From Lyngbya aestuarii BL J (lineage in GTDB: Bacteria; Cyanobacteriota; Cyanobacteriia; Cyanobacteriales; Microcoleaceae), in the NCBI RefSeq assembly GCF_000478195.2, contig NZ_AUZM01000034.1, positions 1 to 64,000 on the forward strand: a stretch of DNA of 64,000 bases. The letters run 5' to 3'. A program made the position numbers and the translations under genes. This document shows positions 47,033-56,131 of this stretch, piece after piece (the first letter of the stretch is position 1; each line of letters opens with the position of its first letter). The notes under the pieces were generated by a model. It saw only the letters and a list, made by a program, of their open reading frames with translations. It ran no database searches and was not told the DNA's origin.

Positions 47033-47052
47033 CAGTTGTTCAAAGCCAACTC
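47033..47052 (-). repeat. Right copy of the 20-bp inverted repeat flanking vipp1
   Basis: Inverted partner of 46038-46057 (18 of 20 identical when reverse-complemented). Together the two copies bracket the vipp1 gene, about 975 bases apart, and this copy is about 73 bases upstream of the second vipp1-like gene. Confidence 0.55.
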
Positions 47053-47124
47053 ATTTTAGAGGGGTGATTGACTCGTCAAGCTACTGCGCTTAACTCTATA
47101 AACTATTCAAGGAAAAACAGTGTT

Positions 47125-47910
47125 ATGGTACTACTTGATCGGATTAGCCGTCTTGTCAAAGCAAACCTAAACGATATGATCAGCAAGGCTGAAGATCCTG
47201 ATCAGATTTTAGAGCAGACGATTATTGATATGCACGAAGACCTGATGAAACTCCGTCAGGCAGTGGCTCTGGCAATGGCTTCTCAAAAACGCAGCCAGCA
47301 GCAATACACGCAATATCAATCTGAAGTCAATGACTGGCTGTCTCGCGCTCAACTGGCATTGCAAAAGGGAGAGGAAAACCTCGCCCGAGAAGCTTTACAG
47401 CGTAAGAAAAGTTCTGAGGAGCAAGCCAATATTGTTAAAGTTGCTCTCGATGGGCAAACTGCTCAAGTTGATACCCTCAAACGCAACTTAATTCAGCTTG
47501 AGAGCAAAATCTCCGAAGCCAAAACCAAGAAAAATATGCTCAAGGCTCGGGCGCAAGTGGTGAAAGCCAATGAGCAGTTACAGGGAATGCTGGACGGTAT
47601 TAATGTAACGGGCGGAATGGCAGCTTTTGAGCGCATGGAAGAAAAAGTCCTGCAAATGGAAGCTCGTTCTCAAGCCGCAGGAGAATTAACAGGTGCGGAC
47701 TTAGAAAGTCAGTTTAAAGCACTTGAAGCCGGAAGCGGTGTTGATGACGAGTTAGAAGCGCTCAAAGCCAATATGCTCGGGGGTTCGGCTCAACCTCAAG
47801 GTCAACTTCCGGCGGGTGAACAACCGACTTCTACACCCCAAACTCCCGCCCAAAAAACAGAAGTTGATCGCGAGTTTGAGGAGTTACGTCAGCAACTCAA
47901 CAAAATCTAA
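47125..47910 (+). CDS. Second Vipp1-like PspA-family protein (tandem duplicate)
   Basis: I choose ATG 47125 (261 aa, same length as the copy upstream) because CAAGGAAAA stands before it exactly as in that gene; the TTG 47068 start would add 19 unrelated residues. The protein has the amphipathic helix MVLLDRISRLVKANLNDM, the coiled-coil core and the Vipp1 C-terminal helix (EFEELRQQLNKI). A run of 50 residues spanning SQFKALEAGSG to PQTPAQK is identical to its neighbour. The N-terminal half is more divergent: G2 of the first helix is replaced by V, and several charged positions differ (for example MHEDLMK for MQEDLVQ). It may be a specialised or stress isoform; function is inferred from the family. 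Confidence 0.9.
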   Translation: MVLLDRISRLVKANLNDMISKAEDPDQILEQTIIDMHEDLMKLRQAVALAMASQKRSQQQYTQYQSEVNDWLSRAQLALQKGEENLAREALQRKKSSEEQANIVKVALDGQTAQVDTLKRNLIQLESKISEAKTKKNMLKARAQVVKANEQLQGMLDGINVTGGMAAFERMEEKVLQMEARSQAAGELTGADLESQFKALEAGSGVDDELEALKANMLGGSAQPQGQLPAGEQPTSTPQTPAQKTEVDREFEELRQQLNKI

Positions 47911-48162
47911 TTGGGGAGACTTAGAGTTTGGAAATCGTGTTGAACTTTGGCTCTCTGTTAAGAATGGGTTGAGGTTGTGGGAAAATTAGCGACTTTGTAC
48001 TCATAGAGAGCTATTGTTTCCAACTCTCCTCGGAATATTCCCCGACTCCGAGAAAATAAGAGGGTTGATCCGCAGAGAAATTACAGAAAACACTTGAACT
48101 TTAGGGGGGAAATCAGGAATAATAGGTTGGAGTCCTGTCATCGATCTGTTTTAAACTCAACA

Positions 48163-48411
48163 ATGTCTAAAGTGCGTTTACTGATTCTTAGTTCCTTTGC
48201 TTCCGGGTTCGGTTTATGTTCCATTGTATTTTCTATTTTTACAATGGCTTCTGAGTTTAGCTTTGGTACAATGTTTCGGTTTCTCTTAACTGCTATTTTT
48301 TTCGGAATTAATCTTTTGTTTACCATTCACTATTATGCTCTAATGCTCCGAGATTTAAAGCGGTTATCTCGCGCTCAAAATCAAATTAAACAAGTGACAA
48401 CAACGTTTTAA
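48163..48411 (+). CDS. Small two-helix membrane protein
   Basis: From ATG 48163 (82 aa, MSKVRLLILSSFASGFGLCS). The longer reading from 48094 would add a polar stretch that looks like leader sequence and has no better Shine-Dalgarno. Two hydrophobic helices (about 4-28 and 35-62) are followed by a basic C-terminal tail (RDLKRLSRAQNQIKQV). I do not recognise the family. It lies 250 bases after the PspA-family cluster and 45 bases before the glutaredoxin gene, so it may share the glutaredoxin transcript. Confidence 0.6.
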   Translation: MSKVRLLILSSFASGFGLCSIVFSIFTMASEFSFGTMFRFLLTAIFFGINLLFTIHYYALMLRDLKRLSRAQNQIKQVTTTF

Positions 48412-48456
48412 CTGAGTCGATTTCCTCGAAACAATACCATTATAAAACCCTAAATT

Positions 48457-48774
48457 ATGTTTGATTTTCTTAATCCTATCCTGGGACGGCATCCTGAACA
48501 AGTCAAAGCTAATGTTGAAATTTATACTTGGCAAACCTGCCCCTATTGTATTCGAGCTAAATTATTATTGTGGTGGAAAGGGGTTAATTATACTGAGTAT
48601 AAAATAGATGGCGATAATACTGCCCGAAACCAAATGGCTGAACGAGCAAATGGACGGCGGAGTGTTCCTCAAATTTTTATTAATAATCAACATATTGGCG
48701 GATGCGACGAGCTTTATCAACTCAATAGTCAAGGGAGTTTAGATCCGTTGTTAGCAGAAAGTATTACTGTTTAA
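48457..48774 (+). CDS. grxC: Glutaredoxin (dithiol, GrxC type)
   Basis: A 105-residue class I glutaredoxin. The active site C28-P-Y-C31 sits in TWQTCPYCIRAK, followed by the cis-proline block SVPQIFINNQHIGGCDEL, where the glutathione-binding GG and D are visible. It reduces protein disulphides and glutathione mixed disulphides using glutathione, whose first synthetic enzyme, gshA, is also in this window. An N-terminal extension of about 20 residues precedes the domain. Its last 4 bases overlap the end of menD on the opposite strand. Confidence 0.93.
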   Translation: MFDFLNPILGRHPEQVKANVEIYTWQTCPYCIRAKLLLWWKGVNYTEYKIDGDNTARNQMAERANGRRSVPQIFINNQHIGGCDELYQLNSQGSLDPLLAESITV

Positions 48775-50516
48775 GAGTCTAAATCAGTTGCTAATTGATT
48801 GAGTGTATTTTGCCGCCATTTTGCGTCTAGTTGGCGGTTCGTGGTAATTTCTAGCACTCGAATTCCTTGTTTTGGTAATGGGTTTAGGTGTTGTTGGAGT
48901 TGATGCCAAGATTGGATTTTTTGATACTCTACTTCATAAGTTGTGCAGAGTTGAGCAAAATCAATATGCTGAGGCGTTGCGAAAAAATCTTCAAAAGGGG
49001 GATTAAATTCGGCAATGGGTAATAGTTCAAAAATTCCGCCTCCGTTATTATTAATTAGAATAATGGTTAAATGACCCTTGAATTTATTTCTGAGTAAAAA
49101 GCCGTTGGTATCGTGAAGTAAAGCGAGATCTCCTGTTAGTAATATACTGCTTTGATGATGATGAGCGATGCCTAAAGCGGTGGATAATGTGCCATCAATT
49201 CCATTTGCACCTCGATTAAAAAAGGGTTGAATTTCTAAAGAATTTGGCATCCAGAAAAATTCTACATCTCGGACAGGCATACTATTAGAAATAAATAAAG
49301 GGGTTTGAGGCGGTAAGATTTGCGGCAAAAGCCAAGAGATTTTTGGTTCTATTAAAGCTTCAAGTGTTGTCATTTCTTGCTCTAATTTTTGTCTAACAAC
49401 AGCTTCTGCATTCTGCCAAAGTTGGATATAGTTTTTGTTATTGTTATTAGGTTTTAATTCGGATAAACTATCAGCAATTTGTTCGATAGAATACCGCAAG
49501 TGAATCGCTGAGTTGTGTAAAGAATTGAGGTTTTGATAGGTTGGATCGATAATAAAGGTTTGAGGGGAATTGTTTGCTAACCACGTTCTCAGTTGTTTGC
49601 TGGTGGGTAAATCTCCAATTTGAATCACACTTTTAGGGGTGAGTTTTTCTGCATAGTTTTGATTGCGTAAAATCAAGTCATAAGTTGCAATTAAGTTCGG
49701 GTTAATGTGATGATAATTTCTCAGGGGAGATAACCCTTCTGCTAATACAGGCCAGTTTAAAAATTGGGAGAGTTTAGCAACCGCTTGACTGTATAATTGG
49801 GGAGACTGGGGTTGAGCAACTCCCGCAATAATTAAGCCTTGTTTACAAGATTGCCATTTTTCGAGATATGGGTTTAAATTAAGAGTAGAATTAACGGGTT
49901 GTTCAAAAGAAACCATTGAAAAAAAATCGGAGGGAAACGTTGCTTCTAATGCTAAAGCGGCAGGTTGGGGGACAGGGATTAAAGGATCACGAAACGGACA
50001 ATTTAGATGCACTGGCCCCGGTATCGGAACCTGCGTTCGCTCCCATCCATAGATTAGCGTTTGTCGCAGATAACCTAACCGTTCAAGCTCTAAAGAAGGG
50101 GTTGCAAGTTCGCTCTGCAAAGTGGGATAATGACCGTATAATTTAACTTGGTCAATCGTTTGTCCAGCGTGACAATTTCGTAATTCAGGTGGACGATCTG
50201 CTGTTAAAATTAATAACGGAACTCGACTTTCTCGGGCTTCGATAACAGCCGGATAAAAGTTTGCTCCTGCGGTTCCCGAGGTACAAACCAAAACAGTAGG
50301 TAAACCTGATTTTTTAGCAATTCCCAAGGCAAAAAAAGCCGCAGAACGTTCATCTAGAACGGGAATTGTTTCAATTTCAGACTGTTGGGAAAAAGCAAAC
50401 GTCAGGGGGGTAGAACGAGAACCAGGGCTAATAATAGCGGTGGTTAATCCTAGTTTGTATAGGGTTTCAACCATAATCGAAGCCCAAACGGTATTTGTAT
50501 TGCGAAAGTCGATCAT
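48771..50516 (-). CDS. menD: SEPHCHC synthase MenD
   Basis: A 581-residue thiamine-diphosphate enzyme that joins 2-oxoglutarate and isochorismate, the first committed step of phylloquinone synthesis. Seen: the N-terminal pyrimidine-binding domain with ISPGSRSTPLTFA and the conserved LDERSAAFFALGIAK (E of the ThDP activation), VCTSGTAGANFYPAVIEA, and in the C-terminal domain the ThDP/Mg motif TGDLALLHDTNGFL with NNNGGGIFELLP. ATG 50516 lies 78 bases from the divergent dnaE-N start. menB of the same pathway lies at 41630. Confidence 0.96.
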   Translation of the reverse strand: MIDFRNTNTVWASIMVETLYKLGLTTAIISPGSRSTPLTFAFSQQSEIETIPVLDERSAAFFALGIAKKSGLPTVLVCTSGTAGANFYPAVIEARESRVPLLILTADRPPELRNCHAGQTIDQVKLYGHYPTLQSELATPSLELERLGYLRQTLIYGWERTQVPIPGPVHLNCPFRDPLIPVPQPAALALEATFPSDFFSMVSFEQPVNSTLNLNPYLEKWQSCKQGLIIAGVAQPQSPQLYSQAVAKLSQFLNWPVLAEGLSPLRNYHHINPNLIATYDLILRNQNYAEKLTPKSVIQIGDLPTSKQLRTWLANNSPQTFIIDPTYQNLNSLHNSAIHLRYSIEQIADSLSELKPNNNNKNYIQLWQNAEAVVRQKLEQEMTTLEALIEPKISWLLPQILPPQTPLFISNSMPVRDVEFFWMPNSLEIQPFFNRGANGIDGTLSTALGIAHHHQSSILLTGDLALLHDTNGFLLRNKFKGHLTIILINNNGGGIFELLPIAEFNPPFEDFFATPQHIDFAQLCTTYEVEYQKIQSWHQLQQHLNPLPKQGIRVLEITTNRQLDAKWRQNTLNQLATDLDS

Positions 50517-50594
50517 AACTCTATCATACTGAAGTTAACAAATCTATTCAATTTCTACGGTTTAAAGTCTCTATAAAATCTCTAGAAAATAATT

Positions 50595-53285
50595 ATGTCT
50601 TTTGTAGGGTTGCACATTCATAGTGATTATAGCCTCTTAGATGGAGCCTCTCAATTACCTCAATTAATTGAGCGAGCCGTTGAATTAAAAATGCCTGCGA
50701 TCGCTGTCACCGATCACGGTGTTATGTATGGTGCAATTGAGTTAATTAAACAGTGTCGAAGCAAGGGAATTAAACCCATTATTGGGAATGAAATGTATGT
50801 TATTAATGGTGATGTTACCCAACAGCAGCGCCGTTTAAAAAAATATCATCAAGTGGTCTTAGCTAAAAATACAAAAGGCTACAAAAACCTCGTTAAACTC
50901 ACAACAATTTCTCATCTCAAAGGGTTTCAAGGGAAAGGAATTTTTGCCCGTCCTTGTGTTAATAAAGATCTTTTAGAACAGTATCACGAAGGGTTAATTG
51001 TGACAAGTGCTTGTTTGGGAGGAGAACTTCCCCAAGCCATTTTACAGGGACGCTCAGATGTGGCTCGGAAAGCGGCTCAATGGTATCAAGAGGTGTTTGG
51101 GGACGATTATTATATAGAAATCCAGGATCACGGTTCTCCTGAAGATCGAATTGTTAACGTAGAGTTAGTCAAAATCGCCCGTGAATTTGACATTAAAATT
51201 ATTGCAACCAATGATTCTCATTTCATCTCTTGTTATGATGTCGAAGCTCACGATGCGTTACTTTGTATTAACACTCAAAAACTAATTACCGAAGATAAAA
51301 GAATGCGTTATTCGGGGACTGAATATCTAAAATCAGCCGAAGAAATGGCGCAGTTATTTCGGGATCATTTACCGGATGATGTGATCCGAGAAGCGATTGC
51401 AAATACAATAGAAGTTTCTGAAAAAATTGAACCCTACACTGGAATTTTAGGTGAATCTCGTATTCCAGATTATCCCATTCCACCCAATCATACCTCAGAT
51501 ACTTATCTCGAAGAAGTGACCTGGAAAGGGCTAATAGAAAGATTACAAGACCAGATCAAAATACAGACTCGTTCAGAAATTCCACCAATTTATCGGGAAC
51601 GTTTAGAATACGAACTAAAAATGATGCAAAAAATGGGATTTTCCACCTATTTTTTGGTTGTTTGGGATTATATTAAATATGCTCGCGATCATCAGATTCC
51701 CGTTGGCCCTGGCCGAGGTTCTGCCGCAGGTTCCTTGGTTGCTTACTCTTTAGGAATTACTAATATTGATCCGGTTCATCACGGATTATTATTTGAGCGT
51801 TTTTTGAATCCAGAACGGAAATCTATGCCTGATATTGATACGGATTTTTGTATCGCTAGGCGGGATGAAATGATTCGATATGTAACGAACCAATATGGCG
51901 AAGATAAAGTTGCTCAAATTATCACCTTTAACCGCATGACTTCCAAAGCGGTTTTAAAAGACGTCGCCCGCGTTTTAGGAATTGCCTACAGTAAATCCGA
52001 TCAAATGGCGAAATTAATTCCGGTTGCGCGAGGAAAACCGGCTAAATTAAAAGTCATGATTTCTGATGATACGCCCTCACCTGAGTTTAAAACTGCTTAT
52101 GAAACTGAAGATGTTCCAATCAAAAATGATGTGGGAGATGAAGTCGGAACGATTCCTGTGCGTCAGTGGATAGATATGGCAATTCGGATCGAAGGAACGA
52201 ACAAAACCTTTGGAGTTCATGCTGCGGGTGTGGTGATTTCTAAACAGCCTTTAGATGAAATTGTACCTTTGCAACGAAATAATGACGGGGCTGTAATTAC
52301 TCAATATTTTATGGAAGATATTGAGGCCCTTGGATTGTTAAAAATGGATTTTTTAGGCTTAAAAAACCTCACGATTATTCAGCGAGTTGTGGAATTAATT
52401 GAAGAAAATCATCATTTTAAAATTCATCCCGATCAACTTCCTTTCGATGAACGGAGGGCTTGTCAAATCCTCGCAAAAGGAAAGGTTAAAAAACTGCCGC
52501 AGGACATCCAGAATACCTATAAATTATTAGAACGAGGAGATTTAGAAGGTGTATTTCAGTTGGAATCCTCGGGAATGCGGCAAATTGTTCGGGATTTAAA
52601 ACCCTCTAATATTGAGGATATTTCTTCTATTTTAGCTTTATATCGACCTGGGCCATTAGATGCGGGATTGATTCCCAAATTTATTGAGCGGAAACACAAA
52701 AGAGTCCCGATTGAATACGAACATCCGTTGTTAGAATCGATTTTACAAGAAACCTACGGGATTCTCGTTTATCAAGAACAAATTATGAAAATGGCGCAAG
52801 ATTTAGCGGGATATTCGTTAGGTCAAGCAGATTTATTACGTCGGGCGATGGGGAAAAAGAAGCTATCAGAAATGCAGAAACAAAGAGAAGCATTTATTGA
52901 TGGTTCAACGAAAAATGGTGTGAGTAAACAAATTGCTGAACATTTATTTGATCAGATGTTAGCATTCGCAGAATATTGCCTGAGTTATGATACTGAAATT
53001 TTGACAGTCGAATATGGAGCAATACCGATAGGTAAAGTTGTGGATGAAAAGATAGAATGTACAGTTTATAGTGTTGATAAAAATGGTTTGATTTATACTC
53101 AACCTATTGCTCAATGGCATAATCGAGGAAAACAAGAAGTATTTGAGTATAGTCTTGAAGATGGTTCAACAATTCGGGCGACAAAAGATCATAAGTTTAT
53201 GACAATGGATAATCAAATGCTACCCATCGATGAGATTCTTGAAAAAGGGTTAGAATTAAAACAGGTTAATGCAGATTCGGTATAA
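50595..53285 (+). CDS. dnaE: DNA polymerase III alpha subunit, N-terminal part with N-intein (DnaE-N)
   Basis: 896 residues: extein 1-794 and split-intein fragment IntN 795-896 (102 aa). The extein has the PHP domain ([12 protein letters not shown]), [15 protein letters not shown], catalytic aspartates in PDIDTDF (about 412-418, D413/D415), and ends LAFAEY. IntN begins C795-LSYDTEIL and includes the block B motif [10 protein letters not shown] with its Thr/His; it closely matches the Npu/Ssp DnaE split inteins. Trans-splicing with DnaE-C yields a polymerase of about 1206 residues. The stop is followed after 35 bases by dnaE-C, an arrangement unlike the far-apart genes described for Synechocystis. 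Confidence 0.97.
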   Translation: MSFVGLHIHSDYSLLDGASQLPQLIERAVELKMPAIAVTDHGVMYGAIELIKQCRSKGIKPIIGNEMYVINGDVTQQQRRLKKYHQVVLAKNTKGYKNLVKLTTISHLKGFQGKGIFARPCVNKDLLEQYHEGLIVTSACLGGELPQAILQGRSDVARKAAQWYQEVFGDDYYIEIQDHGSPEDRIVNVELVKIAREFDIKIIATNDSHFISCYDVEAHDALLCINTQKLITEDKRMRYSGTEYLKSAEEMAQLFRDHLPDDVIREAIANTIEVSEKIEPYTGILGESRIPDYPIPPNHTSDTYLEEVTWKGLIERLQDQIKIQTRSEIPPIYRERLEYELKMMQKMGFSTYFLVVWDYIKYARDHQIPVGPGRGSAAGSLVAYSLGITNIDPVHHGLLFERFLNPERKSMPDIDTDFCIARRDEMIRYVTNQYGEDKVAQIITFNRMTSKAVLKDVARVLGIAYSKSDQMAKLIPVARGKPAKLKVMISDDTPSPEFKTAYETEDVPIKNDVGDEVGTIPVRQWIDMAIRIEGTNKTFGVHAAGVVISKQPLDEIVPLQRNNDGAVITQYFMEDIEALGLLKMDFLGLKNLTIIQRVVELIEENHHFKIHPDQLPFDERRACQILAKGKVKKLPQDIQNTYKLLERGDLEGVFQLESSGMRQIVRDLKPSNIEDISSILALYRPGPLDAGLIPKFIERKHKRVPIEYEHPLLESILQETYGILVYQEQIMKMAQDLAGYSLGQADLLRRAMGKKKLSEMQKQREAFIDGSTKNGVSKQIAEHLFDQMLAFAEYCLSYDTEILTVEYGAIPIGKVVDEKIECTVYSVDKNGLIYTQPIAQWHNRGKQEVFEYSLEDGSTIRATKDHKFMTMDNQMLPIDEILEKGLELKQVNADSV
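52977..53282 (+). other. DnaE split intein, N-terminal fragment (IntN)
   Basis: Codons 795-896 of dnaE-N. Splice-site Cys1 (TGC 52977-52979) follows extein Y794; the fragment ends NADSV. Length 102 residues equals that of the Npu IntN. The block A Cys and block B TxxH elements needed for splicing are present. Confidence 0.95.
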
Positions 53286-53320
53286 TTAAAGTGAAAATCA
53301 TCAAATAAGGAGTTACAAAC

Positions 53321-53428
53321 ATGGTTAAAATTGTGAGTCGAAAGTCTTTAGACAGTCAAACTGTTTATGATATTGGAGTTGAGACAGACCATAATTTTCT
53401 GCTGGCAAATGGTTCAGTAGCATCTAAC
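53321..53428 (+). other. DnaE split intein, C-terminal fragment (IntC)
   Basis: Codons 1-36 of dnaE-C. It starts MVKIVSRKSL, carries the block F motif DIGVETDHNFLLANG with penultimate-region His, and ends S-N before C37 of the extein (TGT 53429-53431). All residues for Asn cyclisation and extein ligation are present. Confidence 0.95.
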
Positions 53429-54667
53429 TGTTTTAATAAATCCCATTCGATGGCTTACGGGTTTGTTACCTATCAAACTGCCTATCTCAAAGCCAATTAT
53501 CCTGTTGAATATATGGCAGCATTGCTCACCGAAAATAGTGATAACACGGATAAAGTTCAAAAATATATTGATTCCTGTCAACGCAGTTTAAATATTAAAG
53601 TGATTCCTCCTGATGTGAATCGTTCTGAAGTCGATTTTACGCCTGCAAATGGTAAAATAATATTTGGATTATCTGCTATCAAAAATGTAGGAGAAGCGGC
53701 GATTGAGAATATTTTAGAGGCGCGTAGAAAAGACGGAGAGTTTAAAGATTTACCCGATTTTTGTAGTCGAATCAGCTTGCAAATCGTCAACAGTCGAGCT
53801 TTGGAAGCTTTAATAAAATGCGGGGCGTTAAACAGTTTAAATAATAATCGAAAGCAAGCCATTGAACACTTAAACTTTTTAATTCCTTGGGCGCAGGGAA
53901 AAGCAAAAGATAAAGAAATTGGTCAGGGTAATATTTTTGACTTGTTGGGAGAAACAAGCACAAAAAATACTAACGAGGGCGCTCCCAAACCTCCACAGGT
54001 AAATGATTTTTCGACCCAAGAAAAGTTACAATTTGAAAAAGAATTACTCGGCTTTTATGTTTCCGAACATCCCCTCAAATCTATTATTGAAGCCAAACTG
54101 ATTGAAGATGCGGTGACGCTGCAAGATTTGGCAGAGCATAAAGGAAAAAAAGTCAAAGTTTTTTTAACGGTTGTGGAAGTTAAGCAGCACGTTACCAAGA
54201 AAGGCGGTCGCATGGCGTTTCTGCAAGTTGAGGATATGAGCGGACAAGCCGAAGCAATTGTTTTTCCCCGAACGTATCAAGAGGTTCAAGATTCTCTCAA
54301 AGAAAATATGTCCCTATTGGTGACGGGTAAAGTTGATAAACAGGAGGATAAAATTCAGCTTATAATAGATGAAACCGAATCAGTTCAGCGCCTGTTAGAA
54401 AGTGTGAAACCTCAAGAAAAGCAAGCCTCAGTTAGGCTCTACCTGACACCCGAAGAAATCGAAAAAACCGAAACGATGAATAACCTAAAAACGCTTTTGC
54501 AGGATTATAATGGAAATCCAGACCAGAAAAAATATCCAGTTGAAGCAGTAGTCTCCAACCAATATTTAGTAAGATTTGGCGAGCGATTTTGGGTTGAAGA
54601 TCTAGAAGGGATTGTTAATCGCCTCAAAGAAAGGGAATTTCAAGCCAGTATCTTTAACAACGACTAG
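53321..54667 (+). CDS. dnaE: C-intein and DNA polymerase III alpha subunit, C-terminal part (DnaE-C)
   Basis: 448 residues: IntC 1-36 and extein 37-448 (412 aa). IntC ends VASN, with terminal N36, and the extein begins C37-FNKSHSMAYG, the standard +1 Cys and family sequence. The extein includes helix-hairpin-helix elements (SAIKNVGEAAIENI) and an OB-fold (VFLTVVEVKQHVTKKGGRMA). It is in the +2 frame relative to dnaE-N. AAGGAG, with 7 bases of spacing, drives ATG 53321, so it is translated independently. The last 4 bases overlap the redoxin gene on the other strand. Confidence 0.96.
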   Translation: MVKIVSRKSLDSQTVYDIGVETDHNFLLANGSVASNCFNKSHSMAYGFVTYQTAYLKANYPVEYMAALLTENSDNTDKVQKYIDSCQRSLNIKVIPPDVNRSEVDFTPANGKIIFGLSAIKNVGEAAIENILEARRKDGEFKDLPDFCSRISLQIVNSRALEALIKCGALNSLNNNRKQAIEHLNFLIPWAQGKAKDKEIGQGNIFDLLGETSTKNTNEGAPKPPQVNDFSTQEKLQFEKELLGFYVSEHPLKSIIEAKLIEDAVTLQDLAEHKGKKVKVFLTVVEVKQHVTKKGGRMAFLQVEDMSGQAEAIVFPRTYQEVQDSLKENMSLLVTGKVDKQEDKIQLIIDETESVQRLLESVKPQEKQASVRLYLTPEEIEKTETMNNLKTLLQDYNGNPDQKKYPVEAVVSNQYLVRFGERFWVEDLEGIVNRLKEREFQASIFNND

Positions 54668-55221
54668 GTGTTAAGTTGATCGAGTTCAGTTAAGAGTTTA
54701 TCGATCCCTGCGTTCGACTCCAAAAAGGAAAATAAATGTTGATAACGGAGTATTCCATCCCGATCTAAAATCAACTGAGCAGGTAAAGGCGCTCCTAATG
54801 CTTGACCTAATTTATAGCGCCTAAATGTGTTGCAGTTGGGGTCACACAATAAGGGCATTTTTAAACCCAAATCCTTAACCACAGTTTGGCTTTGTTGCTC
54901 GTCGGTGCTGGTAATCATCAAGACCTCTACTCCTCGCTGCACAAACTCTTCGTAACGTTCATTGAGCGCCTTAATATGAGGATAACAAAGGGGACAATAT
55001 TGTTTTTCAGTAAAAATCCGAGTAAATGCCAAAACCACCGGACAGTTTCCCCGATAGTTAGAAAGACGAACGGACTGGCTATTGGTAATATCTGGAAGTT
55101 GAAAATCCGGTGTCTTTAAACCCATTTGCAAATAATAGGTCGCCGGAATGGGTAAAAAGTTGTTGAAGAAGCGGCGATTGAGTAAGCCACTAAAATCAGT
55201 AGAAGTCAGCATGATTTTCAC
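54664..55221 (-). CDS. Peroxiredoxin-like redoxin (AhpC/TSA family)
   Basis: A 185-residue thioredoxin-fold protein. The core LPDITNSQSVRLSNYRGNCPVVLAF is followed by an unusual ...YCPLCYPHIKALNERYEEF, in which the peroxidatic-type Cys site is a CPLC motif, so it looks like the bacterioferritin-comigratory/TlpA-like redoxins rather than a 2-Cys peroxiredoxin. Residue pair C-P-L-C would allow disulphide exchange. A 30-residue N-terminal extension precedes the domain; start GTG 55221 has no Shine-Dalgarno, and ATG 55212 is an alternative. It overlaps dnaE-C by 4 bases (convergent). Confidence 0.8.
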   Translation of the reverse strand: MKIMLTSTDFSGLLNRRFFNNFLPIPATYYLQMGLKTPDFQLPDITNSQSVRLSNYRGNCPVVLAFTRIFTEKQYCPLCYPHIKALNERYEEFVQRGVEVLMITSTDEQQSQTVVKDLGLKMPLLCDPNCNTFRRYKLGQALGAPLPAQLILDRDGILRYQHLFSFLESNAGIDKLLTELDQLNT

Positions 55222-55341
55222 AAGTTAACAACGAAAGAACGAGTTGGGGTGACGGGTCAAAGACGAACCATTATATTGATGTATATATAATTGTCCCTGA
55301 TTTTCCCATCCCCATGACTCATTCTCAAGGTTTAACTTAGA

Positions 55342-55938
55342 TTAGACCGCAGCAAAGAAGTCTTTAGACTTGACTGGATCAGGAATCATGGTCTTTTCAC
55401 CTGGCTTCCAGCCCGCAGGACAAACCTCATCCGGATTTGCCTGTACATACTGGATGGCTTGTAAGGTGCGTAGGGTTTCATCCACATTGCGACCAAATGC
55501 GAGGTTATTGATGGTAGCGTGTTGGATAACGCCTTCCTTATCGATGATAAATAAGCCCCGCAGTGCAATTCCAGCTTCAGGGTCTAAGACGTTGTAAGCG
55601 GCACTGATATCTTTCTTGATGTCAGAAACCAGGGGATATTTTAAGTCACCAACTCCACCCGATTTGCGATCGCTTTGAATCCAAGCTAAATGGGAGAATT
55701 CACTGTCAACGGAAACACCCAGGATTTGGGTATTGAGTTTAGTAAATTCTTCAGCGCGATCGCTAAATGCTGTAATCTCAGTCGGGCAAACAAAAGTGAA
55801 GTCCAGCGGATAAAAGAAAAGGACAACATATTTGCCGCGATAGTCAGACAGCTTGATGGTCTTAAATTCTTGATCGATGACAGCAGTTGCGGTAAATTCT
55901 GGTGCAGATAAACCAACGCGAATGCACTCTTCTGCCAT
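55342..55938 (-). CDS. Typical 2-Cys peroxiredoxin
   Basis: I choose ATG 55938 (198 aa), with AAGGAG at about 9 bases, instead of ATG 55983. Peroxidatic C51 lies in [12 protein letters not shown] and the resolving Cys in [12 protein letters not shown] near 172; the GGxG ([10 protein letters not shown]) and C-terminal motifs of the 'sensitive' eukaryotic/chloroplast-like 2-Cys peroxiredoxins are visible. It reduces H2O2 and alkyl peroxides with thioredoxin. Chloroplast 2-Cys peroxiredoxin derives from such cyanobacterial genes. A 403-base region separates it from the tRNA-side genes; no partner gene is apparent. Confidence 0.94.
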   Translation of the reverse strand: MAEECIRVGLSAPEFTATAVIDQEFKTIKLSDYRGKYVVLFFYPLDFTFVCPTEITAFSDRAEEFTKLNTQILGVSVDSEFSHLAWIQSDRKSGGVGDLKYPLVSDIKKDISAAYNVLDPEAGIALRGLFIIDKEGVIQHATINNLAFGRNVDETLRTLQAIQYVQANPDEVCPAGWKPGEKTMIPDPVKSKDFFAAV

Positions 55939-56074
55939 AACGTATTTCTCCTTGACTTGCTCTAACGATGATGTCCCACTCAATCCGATCGGGAAGTGAA
56001 TCCTCTGGATACTTCCTCGGGTTTACGAATTGTTACGAGGATATCATACTCGAAATGACTACAACTACGCAACC

Positions 56075-56117
56075 TATCAAAAAAGTACGCTCTAATTCTT
56101 TAGAAACGTACTTTTTT
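56075..56117 (-). terminator. Terminator of the CAU tRNA gene
   Basis: A perfect 11-bp stem, AAAAAAGTACG (56079-56089) with CGTACTTTTTT (56107-56117), around a 17-base loop. Read on the minus strand it begins 15 bases after the tRNA 3' end and carries the T6 run, so it fits termination of the tRNA transcript; being symmetrical it could also work on the plus strand. Confidence 0.75.
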
Positions 56118-56131
56118 AATTGATATTCAGA

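Noticed and set aside
48138-48326. 62-codon minus-strand ORF
   Set aside because: Antisense of the two-helix membrane protein; basic composition follows from complementing hydrophobic codons.
55690-55911. ORFs antisense to the 2-Cys peroxiredoxin
   Set aside because: Shadow frames of a clear, conserved gene without start signals.
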